Notes: a model not told the origin generated them from the sequence alone. Counted from the first letter of the stretch, positions 1 to 8,213 are shown. The stretch: 38,254 nucleotides of DNA from an uncultured Prevotellaceae bacterium (GCA_902774925.1 CACYKE010000058.1:1-38254), one strand, 5' to 3'. Program-made: numbers and translations.

Positions 1-91
1 CTAGGCGGACTATCATCGTCTCATTTTCTTGTGCTACTGCCGTGATGGAGAACACAAGGGCGAACAGAATTACAATTCTTCTCATATCCAT
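1..91 (-). CDS. Partial exported protein, N-terminus only
   Basis: Only the first 30 codons are inside the window; the gene continues beyond position 1. The reading frame opens at an ATG at 91, with a second in-frame ATG at 85. It encodes a short basic start (MDMRR), a hydrophobic core and an Ala-x-Ala type cleavage site (TAVAQ), which together form a typical Sec signal peptide. The gene lies 74 nt downstream of hisB on the same strand, with no clear promoter between them, so it may be the last visible member of that transcript. The mature protein cannot be identified from what is present. Confidence 0.6.
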   Translation of the reverse strand, partial: MDMRRIVILFALVFSITAVAQENETMIVRL

Positions 92-165
92 TTGTCGATA
101 ACAACCATAATTGATTATTCCATGGAGTGTTCCCAACCGCCACGGGTATCAATGCTCGGTTTATT

Positions 166-1224
166 TTATAGGGTTCCTTTGGTGGAGGGGAGTTCGTAAT
201 GGTAGACGTCGCGACGGACAGCCATTTTCAGGGCACGGGCGAGGGCTTTGAAGATGCCTTCAATCTTGTGGTGCTCGTTCTGGCCTTCGGCGCGGATGTT
301 GAGATTCATCTTGGCGGCATCGCTGAGTGACTTGAAGAAATGGAGGAACATCTCCGTGGGCATTTCTCCAATCTTCTCACGTTTGAAGTCTGCATCCCAG
401 ACGAGCCAGGGGCGGCCGCCGAAGTCGAGGCAGACGCTGCACAGACAGTCGTCCATAGGCAGGGAGTAGCCATAGCGCTCGATGCCGCGCTTGTCGCCAA
501 GGGCTTTTAAGAGACATTCACCAAGAGCGAGCGCCGTATCCTCGATGGTGTGATGTTCGTCGACATGCAGGTCGCCATTGCAATGAACGGTAAGATCTAT
601 CATGCCGTGTTTGCCGATTTGTTCGAGCATGTGGTCGAAGAATCCCAGTCCGGTCTGGATGTCGCAACGGCCGTTGCCGTCGAGGTCGACGCGGACGAGG
701 ATGTCGGTTTCCTTGGTGGTGCGCTGCACTTCTGCAGTACGTTCGCCACCATAGGCGATGGCTGTAGCGCTGGACCAATCACCAATCTGTATAAAGCGAC
801 AGCCGATGTTCTCGGCGAAGCGACGGTCGGTATCGCGGTCGCCAATGACGTAGGAGTTTGCGATGTCGTAGTCGGGATTGTTGATGTATTTCTCGACGAG
901 TCCGGTGTTGGGCTTACGCGTGGGGGCGTTGTCCTCAGGGAAATGGGGGTCGATGAGGATATCGTCGAACTCGACGCCTTCGCCACGTAGCGTGTCGAGG
1001 ATGAAGTTCTGTACAGGCCAGAAAGTGTCCTCAGGGAATGCCGGTGTTCCCAGTCCGTCCTGATTGCTGACCATGACGAAAAGGTAGTCGGTATGCTGAC
1101 GGAGGAATGCGAGACTGCTGATGGCACGCGGTACGAACTGGAGCTTCTCGAAAGCGTCAATCTGCTCGTCGTCTGGTTCGCGGATGATGGTTCCGTCGCG
1201 GTCGATGAATAATATCTTTTTCAT
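166..1224 (-). CDS. hisB: Bifunctional histidinol-phosphatase / imidazoleglycerol-phosphate dehydratase
   Basis: HisB carries out two steps of histidine synthesis: dehydration of imidazoleglycerol phosphate and dephosphorylation of histidinol phosphate. At 352 aa it matches the fused enterobacterial-type enzyme. Residues 1-160 form the HAD phosphatase domain, with the nucleophile motif DRDGT at 8-12 and a GDRDTD motif near 128-133. Residues 163-352 form the dehydratase domain, with metal-binding motifs DEHHTIED and EHHKIEG. The phosphatase loop at 91-103 reads [11 protein letters not shown], so the three cysteines that bind zinc in the E. coli enzyme are missing and only the histidine remains. 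It starts 6 nt after the stop of the upstream membrane-protein gene, so the two are probably co-transcribed. No other his gene is in the window. Confidence 0.97.
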   Translation of the reverse strand: MKKILFIDRDGTIIREPDDEQIDAFEKLQFVPRAISSLAFLRQHTDYLFVMVSNQDGLGTPAFPEDTFWPVQNFILDTLRGEGVEFDDILIDPHFPEDNAPTRKPNTGLVEKYINNPDYDIANSYVIGDRDTDRRFAENIGCRFIQIGDWSSATAIAYGGERTAEVQRTTKETDILVRVDLDGNGRCDIQTGLGFFDHMLEQIGKHGMIDLTVHCNGDLHVDEHHTIEDTALALGECLLKALGDKRGIERYGYSLPMDDCLCSVCLDFGGRPWLVWDADFKREKIGEMPTEMFLHFFKSLSDAAKMNLNIRAEGQNEHHKIEGIFKALARALKMAVRRDVYHYELPSTKGTL

Positions 1225-1230
1225 ATTGTC

Positions 1231-2205
1231 TTATGGATTTTCAATGTGATTACGTTCCTGTTCGCGTGCTTCGATAGAACCATAAATATAATAGTTGTGA
1301 ACCAGCAGCACTTGGCTGACATAGAACTGAATGAAGCAGCAGAGGGTAACGGTGATGAAGGTGAGCGTGGTGATGTAGGACGGCATGCCCAGCGGGTCGC
1401 CAAAGAGCAGTCCCTGATGTGCCTGCTGGTTGGCAAAACTAAGGATATGTGAGGGTAACAAGACTACAAAGCCCACCAGCTGAATGAGCAACATGCTGAC
1501 AAAGAATACGAGGAACATCAATCCCCAGTGGCGTAATCCACTGGCGTAACTACGTCCCAGCGTTTTCCAGTAGCCACACGGTGCCTCCATCAGGTATTTC
1601 ATGAGTACGTGGTAAAGCGGTAATGAGAACAGTACGACGATTAGACCGTAAACGAAGAACGTCACGATGGTGGTCGTCAGATGACGGAGAATGAACTGTT
1701 GGCTGACGGTGTCGAGCACAAACATGGCTGCAACGAACAGGCAGAAAGGAATGAGCAAAATCAGCGCAGTCAGGAAGACGCCTTTCAGCGAGCGCCCCAT
1801 GAGATGCGGACTGGCTGAAAACCAATGGGGCGGGGTAGTAATTGCGCCTGTTTCCTTGTGTTCCTTGAGCTTGCTGAGGATAGGAGCCGACGCTAATGCC
1901 AACGTGGCAAGAACCAGCAACATCAGAAGCAGCATCTCCAGGGCAACGATAGAGTAAGACTGGAGACTTTCGATGCTAACTGCTTGATAGGTAAGCAATT
2001 GTTGCGTGATGCCAGTGGATATTTCTGGTAGCTTGATAGCCGTAAGGGTACCCAAGGCTCCACAGCTGAGCGCATAAAGTATTGCCATCTGCCACGATGC
2101 CTTGAAAAAGCGGCGGAAATAACTGGTATAAAGGTGGAAACCCGTAGCGAGCACACTACGGTAACCGCGAGCTTTCAATAGTAATAAATCGTCTTGTTTT
2201 TTCAT
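1231..2205 (-). CDS. Six-helix integral membrane protein, family not recognised
   Basis: This 324-residue protein has about six hydrophobic segments, roughly at 40-58, 87-109, 142-164, 177-201, 227-250 and 277-303, and a basic N-terminus, so it sits in the cytoplasmic membrane. I do not recognise a catalytic motif or a named family. I chose the ATG at 2205 (MKKQDD). The open frame continues to 3000, but that upstream part is antisense to the oxidoreductase gene at 2275, and the start must lie after the promoter-like -7 box at 2225-2233. The stop is 6 nt before hisB, which suggests an operon with no obvious functional link. Confidence 0.8.
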   Translation of the reverse strand: MKKQDDLLLLKARGYRSVLATGFHLYTSYFRRFFKASWQMAILYALSCGALGTLTAIKLPEISTGITQQLLTYQAVSIESLQSYSIVALEMLLLMLLVLATLALASAPILSKLKEHKETGAITTPPHWFSASPHLMGRSLKGVFLTALILLIPFCLFVAAMFVLDTVSQQFILRHLTTTIVTFFVYGLIVVLFSLPLYHVLMKYLMEAPCGYWKTLGRSYASGLRHWGLMFLVFFVSMLLIQLVGFVVLLPSHILSFANQQAHQGLLFGDPLGMPSYITTLTFITVTLCCFIQFYVSQVLLVHNYYIYGSIEAREQERNHIENP

Positions 2206-2224
2206 CTTTTTGAAATTTACGCCT

Positions 2225-2233
2225 GCAAAGGTA
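2225..2233 (-). promoter_or_regulatory. -7 box of promoter for the membrane protein/hisB operon
   Basis: Read on the minus strand this is TACCTTTGC, a match to the Bacteroidetes -7 consensus TAnnTTTG. It lies 20 nt upstream of the start at 2205. The expected -33 TTTG is not present at 20-nt spacing (the sequence there is TACA), so the promoter may be weak or need an activator. Confidence 0.6.
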
Positions 2234-2255
2234 CACATTTTTCCTAAATAATTTG

Positions 2256-2264
2256 TATCTTTGC
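2256..2264 (+). promoter_or_regulatory. -7 box of promoter for the oxidoreductase operon
   Basis: TATCTTTGC matches the Bacteroidetes -7 consensus and ends 10 nt before the ATG at 2275, so the leader would be very short. It faces away from the minus-strand -7 box at 2225-2233. The -33 position reads TACA rather than TTTG. Confidence 0.6.
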
Positions 2265-2274
2265 ACGCGAAATT

Positions 2275-3258
2275 ATGAAAATAATCAAATGGGGCTTTAT
2301 CGGATGCGGTGAAGTGACGGAGAAAAAAAGCGGTCCGGCCTTCTCGGAGGTAGACGGTTCGAGTGTCGTTGCGGTGATGAGTCGCGACGAGCGGAAAGCA
2401 CGTAGCTATGCGGAACGTCACGGAGTGCCACGATGGTATACAGATGCTCAGGAACTCATTGACGATGACGAGGTGAATGCTGTCTATATAGCCACTCCGC
2501 CGTCTAGTCACGCCACGTTTGCCATTATGGCGATGAAGGCTGGCAAACCTGTGTATGTAGAGAAGCCGCTGACATCGACCTATGAAGACTGCGCGCGCAT
2601 AAACCGCATCTCTGTTGAAACAGGACAACCCTGTTTTGTAGCCTACTACCGCCGCTATCTGCCTTATTTCGAGAAGGTGCACGAAATCATAGAACGTGGT
2701 GTCATTGGCAAGGTCGTCAGTGTGCAGGTACGTTTTTCCGTTCCGCCCCGTGAGTTGGATTACGGCAAAGGCGACCAGTTGCCCTGGCGTCTGCAGCCAG
2801 ACATTGCCGGTGGAGGATATTTTTATGATCTTGCCCCTCATCAGCTTGACTTGCTTCAACACTGGTTTGGTGTCATCATCGAAGCTCGTGGCATTCGCGC
2901 CAACCGTGGAGGCCTGTATAAAGCTGAAGACTCGGTCAGCGCTTGTTTTGAGTTCGAGAATGGTTTGCCTGGGTCTGGTTCGTGGTGTTTTGTGGCTCAT
3001 GAGTCTGCTCGCGAAGACCGTATAGAAGTGGTCGGTGACCGCGGTTCAGTATCGTTCTCGGTGTTTGACTACCAGCCCATCCGTCTGCATACCATCTATG
3101 GTGAAGAAAATATCGCTGTGCCCAATCCTCCCTATGTTCAGTTTCCACTTATCAAGAATGTCATAGAACACTTGCAAGGCATAGCTGTCTGCGAGTGTAC
3201 GAGTGTGTCGGCAACGCCTGTCAACTGGGCTTTGGACCGTATTCTTGGTAAATTCTAA
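2275..3258 (+). CDS. Gfo/Idh/MocA family NAD(P)-dependent oxidoreductase
   Basis: This cytoplasmic sugar or sugar-like oxidoreductase has 327 aa, close to the usual size. The N-terminal Rossmann fold is visible in GFIGCGEV at 7-14, and the family motif EKP is at 96-98, where K97 is the expected catalytic lysine. The C-terminal half carries the substrate domain, with the AxHQLDLLQHWFG segment. The substrate cannot be read from the sequence. The start follows a clear -7 promoter box. The next gene, the DUF4421 protein, begins only 16 nt after its stop, so this gene probably leads a five-gene plus-strand run. Confidence 0.92.
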   Translation: MKIIKWGFIGCGEVTEKKSGPAFSEVDGSSVVAVMSRDERKARSYAERHGVPRWYTDAQELIDDDEVNAVYIATPPSSHATFAIMAMKAGKPVYVEKPLTSTYEDCARINRISVETGQPCFVAYYRRYLPYFEKVHEIIERGVIGKVVSVQVRFSVPPRELDYGKGDQLPWRLQPDIAGGGYFYDLAPHQLDLLQHWFGVIIEARGIRANRGGLYKAEDSVSACFEFENGLPGSGSWCFVAHESAREDRIEVVGDRGSVSFSVFDYQPIRLHTIYGEENIAVPNPPYVQFPLIKNVIEHLQGIAVCECTSVSATPVNWALDRILGKF

Positions 3259-3274
3259 ATGTTGTGACAGTCGA

Positions 3275-4369
3275 ATGAGAAGCATCTTGACCATATTCCT
3301 GTTGACCATGACATTAGGACTCAGTGCTGCCCAACGGCAGGGGGCTGACACGATTAGGATTGCTGAGGAACCTAAAGAGGAAGGATGGTTCAAGAAAACG
3401 TGGCGTAAGTTTACTGAAATCGATACGAATTATGTGGAGCCCCAGCACTATAATTGGGCGCTGATGCTGCAAGGCACCTACAACTACGACATCTATCGCC
3501 TTAGCTCTAAAGGCGACAATAAGCAGACAGTGACGTTTGCCCCTGCGCCGACATTCAAATTCGGTCCTTATTTCGGTTGGCGCTGGATTTTCTTAGGTTA
3601 TACTATCGATATCAAAAACATCAACATCAGTAAAATCAAACAGGAGTTTGATATCAGTTTCTACGCTGCACAGGTAGGCGTCGATTTATTCTACCGCCGC
3701 ACAGGTAGTGATTATAGGATTTGCGATGTCGATTTAGGTAAGGGTATTGACACGCACGTGCTGGAGGATATCAATTTCGACGGACTGAGCGTAGGTATCA
3801 CTGGATTCAACGCTTATTACATTTTCAACCACAAGCGGTTCTCCTATCCGGCAGCTTTCAACCAGAGTACGATGCAGAAAATCAGCTGCGGGTCGTGGAT
3901 GGCTGGATTGGGATATATGCGTAATTCGCTGGACTTTGACTACAATCGTATGCAGACACTGATGTCACAACACCTGAAACAGCCTGTACAGTTGGATAGC
4001 GGACTGATGTTCAACAGTGTGAAATATTATAATCTGAACGCGTCAGCGGGCTATGCTTACAACTGGGTGTTCGCCCGTAACTGTCTGTTCTGCTCCAGCC
4101 TGTCGTTGGCACTGGCTTATAAGAAGACACGAGGTGAGACGGCCGACGAGGACAAGACTGGATTCGACTTGGGAAATTTCAATATTGACGGTATCGGACG
4201 GTTTGGTGTCGTGTGGAATAATAATAAATGGTATGCCGGTGCTTCTGCCATCGTGCGAGCCTATAATTACCATAAGTCACGTTTTGCTGCCAACAACATC
4301 TTCGGCAGTCTGAACATTTATGCGGGGTTTAATTTCGGACCTCGTAAAGGTTATAAAAAGAAAAGATGA
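3275..4369 (+). CDS. DUF4421 family envelope protein
   Basis: This 364-aa protein has a signal peptide (MRSILTIFLL..., cleaved near the Ala-Ala-Gln at about 19-21). The rest is rich in alternating aromatic residues and short beta-like segments, as in Bacteroidetes DUF4421 proteins, which are probably outer-membrane beta-barrels of unknown function. The open frame extends 24 codons further upstream, but that part overlaps the previous gene and would precede the signal peptide, so I chose the ATG at 3275. The stop overlaps the start of the next gene (ATGA at 4366-4369), which implies translational coupling to the DUF1460 gene. Confidence 0.85.
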   Translation: MRSILTIFLLTMTLGLSAAQRQGADTIRIAEEPKEEGWFKKTWRKFTEIDTNYVEPQHYNWALMLQGTYNYDIYRLSSKGDNKQTVTFAPAPTFKFGPYFGWRWIFLGYTIDIKNINISKIKQEFDISFYAAQVGVDLFYRRTGSDYRICDVDLGKGIDTHVLEDINFDGLSVGITGFNAYYIFNHKRFSYPAAFNQSTMQKISCGSWMAGLGYMRNSLDFDYNRMQTLMSQHLKQPVQLDSGLMFNSVKYYNLNASAGYAYNWVFARNCLFCSSLSLALAYKKTRGETADEDKTGFDLGNFNIDGIGRFGVVWNNNKWYAGASAIVRAYNYHKSRFAANNIFGSLNIYAGFNFGPRKGYKKKR

Positions 4370-5205
4370 TGAGAAAGATATGTATATTACTTGTCGTGTG
4401 GATGGTTGCCTTGAGCGTTGAAGCTCAAGTGACATACCAGAAGGCTGACAGCATCAAGATCTGCAAATTGCTGGCTCAGGCTAACCAGCAGACTTCAACG
4501 CTGTGGTTGGCACGTCAGTTTGTGGGCATCCCTTACGTTGCACATACGCTGGAGGTCAACGACAGAGAACAGCTGGTGGTGAATACCCGCCAACTCGACT
4601 GTACGACACTGGTGGAAACGGTAACAGCGCTGAAACTCTGTGCCAATCGTGGACAGAAGTCATGGAAAGACTATGTGCAGATGCTTACCACGCTGCGCTA
4701 TCGGCAGGGCGCGCTTGACGGCTATCCTTCGCGCCTTCACTATTTCAGCGACTGGATACGCGACAAGGCACAAATGCAGCTGGTCAGTGATATTCAGCAG
4801 CCCAATCCGCCGTTTTCAGCTGTGCAGACGGTCAGCGTCAACTATATGTCTACGCATCCTGAGGCTTATAAGGCACTGAAAGCTGATAGTCGTCTTGTAC
4901 CCAAGATTCGTCAGCAGGAACAATCGCTCAATGGATTGAAGGCGCGTTATATCCCCAAGTCGGCCATACGCAATACCAAGCTGTTGCGCAGTGTTATAAA
5001 AGACGGTGACATCATTGCCATTACCTGCAATAAAACAGGACTCGACATTGCTCATCTTGGATTTGCCGTTTGGCAGAAGGACGGATTGCATCTGCTCAAT
5101 GCGTCGCTGATACATAAGAAGGTCGTCGAGGAACCTATGACGCTATATCGTTATTTGCAAAAGCATAAGACGTTTACTGGTATTAGAATATTAAGAATCA
5201 AATAA
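4366..5205 (+). CDS. DUF1460 (N-acetylmuramoyl-L-alanine amidase-like) exported protein
   Basis: This 279-aa protein has a signal peptide ending near VEAQ at 18-21. The DUF1460 family has an NlpC/P60-like papain fold and is annotated as amidase-like, so it probably acts on peptidoglycan fragments in the periplasm. The likely catalytic cysteine is C79 in LDCTTLVE and the likely histidine is H230 in DIAHLGFA, which matches the Cys-then-His order of the fold. Its start overlaps the stop of the DUF4421 gene by 4 nt, so the barrel protein and the hydrolase are probably made together. The exact substrate is an inference from the family. Confidence 0.88.
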   Translation: MMRKICILLVVWMVALSVEAQVTYQKADSIKICKLLAQANQQTSTLWLARQFVGIPYVAHTLEVNDREQLVVNTRQLDCTTLVETVTALKLCANRGQKSWKDYVQMLTTLRYRQGALDGYPSRLHYFSDWIRDKAQMQLVSDIQQPNPPFSAVQTVSVNYMSTHPEAYKALKADSRLVPKIRQQEQSLNGLKARYIPKSAIRNTKLLRSVIKDGDIIAITCNKTGLDIAHLGFAVWQKDGLHLLNASLIHKKVVEEPMTLYRYLQKHKTFTGIRILRIK

Positions 5206-5218
5206 AAAACGAAAGAAT

Positions 5219-5623
5219 ATGGAATTACCCGATTTTATGAACTATTCCAACAAGTTCTCAAGGAAGGACTTTGTTGAAAAGATTGCCCGCATTGCTAAAG
5301 GTGCCGGAGCGAAGTTGGTTTATGCTGCGCTTATTCTTTATTATACGCTGCAGAGTGACAAAGTCAGTGCTACGAATAAGGCAATGATTATTGGTGCACT
5401 GGGCTACTTGATTAGTCCCTTGGATGTAGTCCCAGATGCCATTCCTATTGCCGGTCTGGCAGACGACTTGGGTGTGCTGGTGTTTGTATTGAAAAAGGTT
5501 TGGACGGACATAGATCCTGAGATTCAGGTGAAAGCCCGCAAGCGCCTTTCCAAGTGGTTCGATGAGGACGAGATAGCTGAAATCAACGACCTCATGCCTA
5601 ATAAAGAAGAAAAAAGCGAATAA
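5219..5623 (+). CDS. YkvA-like (DUF1232) small membrane-associated protein
   Basis: This 134-aa protein has a DUF1232 core at about residues 37-90, including the conserved motif SPLDVVPDAIP followed by GLADDLGVL. The family is widespread and its biochemical role is unknown. The hydrophobic segments at about 32-43 and 55-68 suggest membrane association. The C-terminus is charged (NKEEKSE). It begins 13 nt after the DUF1460 gene and 18 nt precede the next gene, consistent with one operon. Confidence 0.88.
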   Translation: MELPDFMNYSNKFSRKDFVEKIARIAKGAGAKLVYAALILYYTLQSDKVSATNKAMIIGALGYLISPLDVVPDAIPIAGLADDLGVLVFVLKKVWTDIDPEIQVKARKRLSKWFDEDEIAEINDLMPNKEEKSE

Positions 5624-5641
5624 TATGTTTCCGCTTGAGGC

Positions 5642-7195
5642 ATGACTAACGAATACCAGATCCGCGTTCAGCCGCATGTGGCAGCTAACGAACAGGCGCT
5701 TCGCAGTTGGCTGGCTAACGAGTATGGCTTCGATGTGCGTACGCTAACTGCCGTACGTATTCTCCGTCGTAGCATTGATGCTCGCCAGCGCACTATCTTT
5801 GTCAATCTGAAGGTGCGTTGCTATATCAACGAACAACCGCAGCAGGACGAGTATGTGCAGACTGTTTATCCGGATGTCTCATCAGCGCCACAGGCTATTG
5901 TCGTCGGTGCAGGTCCTGGAGGATTGTTTGCTGCCCTCCGACTGATAGAACTGGGTATTCGTCCCATTGTGCTCGAACGAGGTAAGGACGTCCGCGAACG
6001 CAAACGCGACTTGGCGCAGATTTCCAAGACGCAGCAGGTCGATGCCGAAAGCAACTATTGTTTTGGCGAGGGTGGGGCAGGAGCCTATTCTGACGGTAAG
6101 CTATATACACGTTCTAAGAAACGAGGCTCTATTGAGAAAATTCTCAATGTGTTCTGTCAACATGGCGCATCGACGAATATTCTGGCCGATGCCCATCCGC
6201 ATATTGGTACCGATAAGTTGCCGCGTGTCATTGAGGCCATGCGTAATACCATTCTTCATAGTGGTGGCGAGGTGCATTTCCAGACGAAAGTGACCAGTCT
6301 CATACTGGAAGGCAATCGAGTGGCTGGTTGTTTGGCATCCGATAAAGAGTTTCGTGGTCCTGTGATTCTGGCTACAGGACACTCAGCCCGCGATGTCTAT
6401 CGCTATTTGGCAGATGCCAAGATTGAAATCGAGGCCAAGGGTATTGCGGTAGGTGTACGTTTGGAACATCCTTCGGAGTTGATAGACCAGATACAGTATC
6501 ATAATAAGCAGGGACGCGGAAAGTATCTGCCTGCAGCGGAATATTCGTTTGTCACCCAGATTGACGGGCGCGGAGTCTATTCGTTCTGCATGTGTCCTGG
6601 TGGGTTTGTCATTCCTGCCGCTACCGATAAAGAACAGATTGTCGTTAACGGCATGAGCCCCAGCAATCGTGGTGGTCAGTGGTCGAACAGCGGTATGGTT
6701 GTCGAAATGCGTGCTGAGGATATCGCAGGTGACGACCCTTTACGCGTGATGCATTTCCAAGAACAACTCGAGCGTGATTGTTGGCAACAGGGTAATCGTA
6801 AGCAGACGGCACCTGCTCAGCGTATGGCAGATTTTGTAAACAATCGTCTTTCGTACGACCTTCCCCGTTCCAGTTATGCACCAGGACTCATTTCGTCACC
6901 TCTGCATTTCTGGATGCCTCAAGATATCAGTCATCGCTTGCAGGAAGGTTTCAAGCAGTTTGGCCGTATGAGTCATGGATTTCTAACTAATGAAGCTGTG
7001 ATGATTGGTGTTGAAACACGCACCAGTGCTCCTGTACGAATAATTCGCGATACGGAGAGCCTGATGCATATCCGTTTACAGGGTCTGTTTCCTTGTGGTG
7101 AAGGCGCTGGTTATGCTGGCGGTATTGTGTCAGCAGGAGTTGATGGCGAACGTTGTGCAGAGGCCTTATCCCGTTACATGAACGGAGCTTTGTAA
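5642..7195 (+). CDS. COG2509-type FAD-dependent dehydrogenase
   Basis: This 517-aa cytoplasmic flavoprotein resembles the uncharacterised FAD-dependent dehydrogenases of COG2509. The dinucleotide-binding motif GAGPGG is at 89-94, with the ribose-binding glutamate in LERG at about 112-115. A family-typical segment NYCFGEGGAGAYSDGKL follows, then GHSARDVY. An 80-residue N-terminal domain precedes the Rossmann fold, as is usual in this family. The C-terminal FAD contact GEGAGYAGGI is intact. The substrate is unknown. It is the last gene of the plus-strand run and converges on prmA with a single base between the two stop codons. Confidence 0.9.
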   Translation: MTNEYQIRVQPHVAANEQALRSWLANEYGFDVRTLTAVRILRRSIDARQRTIFVNLKVRCYINEQPQQDEYVQTVYPDVSSAPQAIVVGAGPGGLFAALRLIELGIRPIVLERGKDVRERKRDLAQISKTQQVDAESNYCFGEGGAGAYSDGKLYTRSKKRGSIEKILNVFCQHGASTNILADAHPHIGTDKLPRVIEAMRNTILHSGGEVHFQTKVTSLILEGNRVAGCLASDKEFRGPVILATGHSARDVYRYLADAKIEIEAKGIAVGVRLEHPSELIDQIQYHNKQGRGKYLPAAEYSFVTQIDGRGVYSFCMCPGGFVIPAATDKEQIVVNGMSPSNRGGQWSNSGMVVEMRAEDIAGDDPLRVMHFQEQLERDCWQQGNRKQTAPAQRMADFVNNRLSYDLPRSSYAPGLISSPLHFWMPQDISHRLQEGFKQFGRMSHGFLTNEAVMIGVETRTSAPVRIIRDTESLMHIRLQGLFPCGEGAGYAGGIVSAGVDGERCAEALSRYMNGAL

Positions 7196-7196
7196 C

Positions 7197-8084
7197 TTAT
7201 TGATACTGAAATACAAGACATGACCAATCTCCATCGCTTTTCGTTTGCTTTAACATGAGTCCTAAACTGTTGGCTTTTTCTTCCAACAATTGACAATCAG
7301 ATTGATAAAATCCGCTGAGGATTAGTGTCGCTTTTGGTCGCATTATGCTGGCGAAACGTTCCATATCCTGTAAAAGAATATTACGGTTGATATTGGCCAT
7401 TACGAGGTCATAATCAGCGGGAAAACTGCTGAGTACGGTGGCTTCGCCATGAAGTGCTTCTAAACGGTCATCGACACGATTGATAATGGCATTATGGCGG
7501 GTGTTGTCTACGCTCCATTCATCAATGTCATAGCCTACACAATGCTGTGCACCCAATTTCAAGGCACAAATGCCCAAAATTCCCGTTCCACATCCGCAGT
7601 CAAGTACTTTCATACCACTTAGATTCATGCCGAGTAGTGTAGCACAAATCATACGTGTTGTCTCGTGAGTGCCAGTGCCAAAGGCCAGATGGGCATCAAT
7701 CTCGACTTCCAAGTCTGAGGGCTTAAGGCTTATGTCTGAGGGGAGATGACGGCCATCATGAATAATCAATGTCCTACTTCTGCCATCAGCCATCTGACAT
7801 CTGACATCAATCGGTTCGAAGCCCTCTTGTTCCCATTGCTCGTTCCAATCGCGGTCTTCGGCTTCTTCTACCTTATATATAATATGTGTATCGTCGAGGG
7901 GGAAATCCTCGAGTGCTGACGATAGTACAGATTCATTGAACAGCGTCTGCTGTACGTAACCTTTCAAGCCATTCGCTGTTTCCTCAAACGTCTCGAATCC
8001 TGCCTCTCCAGCCAATGCTGACAACAGGTCTTGTGCAACCTGCGAACAGGGCGTAATGGTGAATTCTACCTCGAAATATTTCAT
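7197..8084 (-). CDS. prmA: Ribosomal protein L11 methyltransferase
   Basis: PrmA trimethylates ribosomal protein L11 using S-adenosylmethionine. I chose the ATG at 8084 (MKYFEVEF), giving 295 aa; the frame is open 8 codons further up, but the -7 box at 8105-8113 makes the inner start more likely. Residues about 1-95 form the L11-recognition domain. The methyltransferase domain carries AFGTGTHETTRM and motif I DCGCGTGILG, and a later MANINRNILL motif. The linker between the domains (about residues 93-124) is encoded by DNA with 7-bp periodicity at 7714-7748 and 7774-7808, which is odd for a coding region. The gene converges with the FAD dehydrogenase gene. Confidence 0.95.
   Translation of the reverse strand: MKYFEVEFTITPCSQVAQDLLSALAGEAGFETFEETANGLKGYVQQTLFNESVLSSALEDFPLDDTHIIYKVEEAEDRDWNEQWEQEGFEPIDVRCQMADGRSRTLIIHDGRHLPSDISLKPSDLEVEIDAHLAFGTGTHETTRMICATLLGMNLSGMKVLDCGCGTGILGICALKLGAQHCVGYDIDEWSVDNTRHNAIINRVDDRLEALHGEATVLSSFPADYDLVMANINRNILLQDMERFASIMRPKATLILSGFYQSDCQLLEEKANSLGLMLKQTKSDGDWSCLVFQYQ
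7714..7808 (-). repeat. 7-bp tandem arrays inside the prmA linker
   Basis: Two degenerate heptamer arrays lie inside the coding sequence. On the minus strand, 7774-7808 reads GATGTCA, GATGTCA, GATGGCT, GATGGCA, GAAGTAG. On the plus strand, 7714-7748 reads TCTGAGG, GCTTAAG, GCTTATG, TCTGAGG, GGAGATG. Together they encode most of the linker between the two PrmA domains. The units resemble those in nearby intergenic arrays, such as 19178-19211. Confidence 0.75.
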
Positions 8085-8104
8085 AGTTATGTTAAAATTA
8101 GACT

Positions 8105-8113
8105 GCAAAATTA
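8105..8113 (-). promoter_or_regulatory. -7 box of prmA promoter
   Basis: On the minus strand this reads TAATTTTGC, a consensus Bacteroidetes -7 box, 20 nt upstream of the prmA start. There is no TTTG at the standard -33 position. Confidence 0.5.
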
Positions 8114-8123
8114 CAAAAAATAG

Positions 8124-8154
8124 GGAAAAACCTATCAGTTCTTAGGGTTTTTCC
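8124..8154. repeat. Inverted repeat between divergent prmA and secreted-protein genes
   Basis: A perfect 9-bp inverted repeat (GGAAAAACC at 8124-8132, GGTTTTTCC at 8146-8154) with a 13-nt spacer lies between the two divergent -7 boxes. It could be an operator or an RNA hairpin. The position is suggestive, but no regulator is indicated. Confidence 0.4.
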
Positions 8155-8155
8155 T

Positions 8156-8187
8156 TACTTTTGCATAGAATTTAGTATTAATTTTGC
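8156..8187 (+). promoter_or_regulatory. Two tandem -7 boxes upstream of the secreted aromatic-rich protein
   Basis: TACTTTTGC at 8156-8164 and TAATTTTGC at 8179-8187 both fit the Bacteroidetes -7 consensus. The second ends 26 nt before the start at 8214. Neither has a TTTG at 20-nt spacing, so which is used is uncertain. Confidence 0.5.
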
Positions 8188-8213
8188 ATCGTGAACAATT
8201 AAACATAGGAGAT

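Noticed and set aside
2206-3000. Upstream extension of the minus-strand membrane-protein frame to 589 aa
   Set aside because: The added part is antisense to the Gfo/Idh/MocA gene, has no membrane or family signature, and lies upstream of the promoter-like box at 2225-2233.
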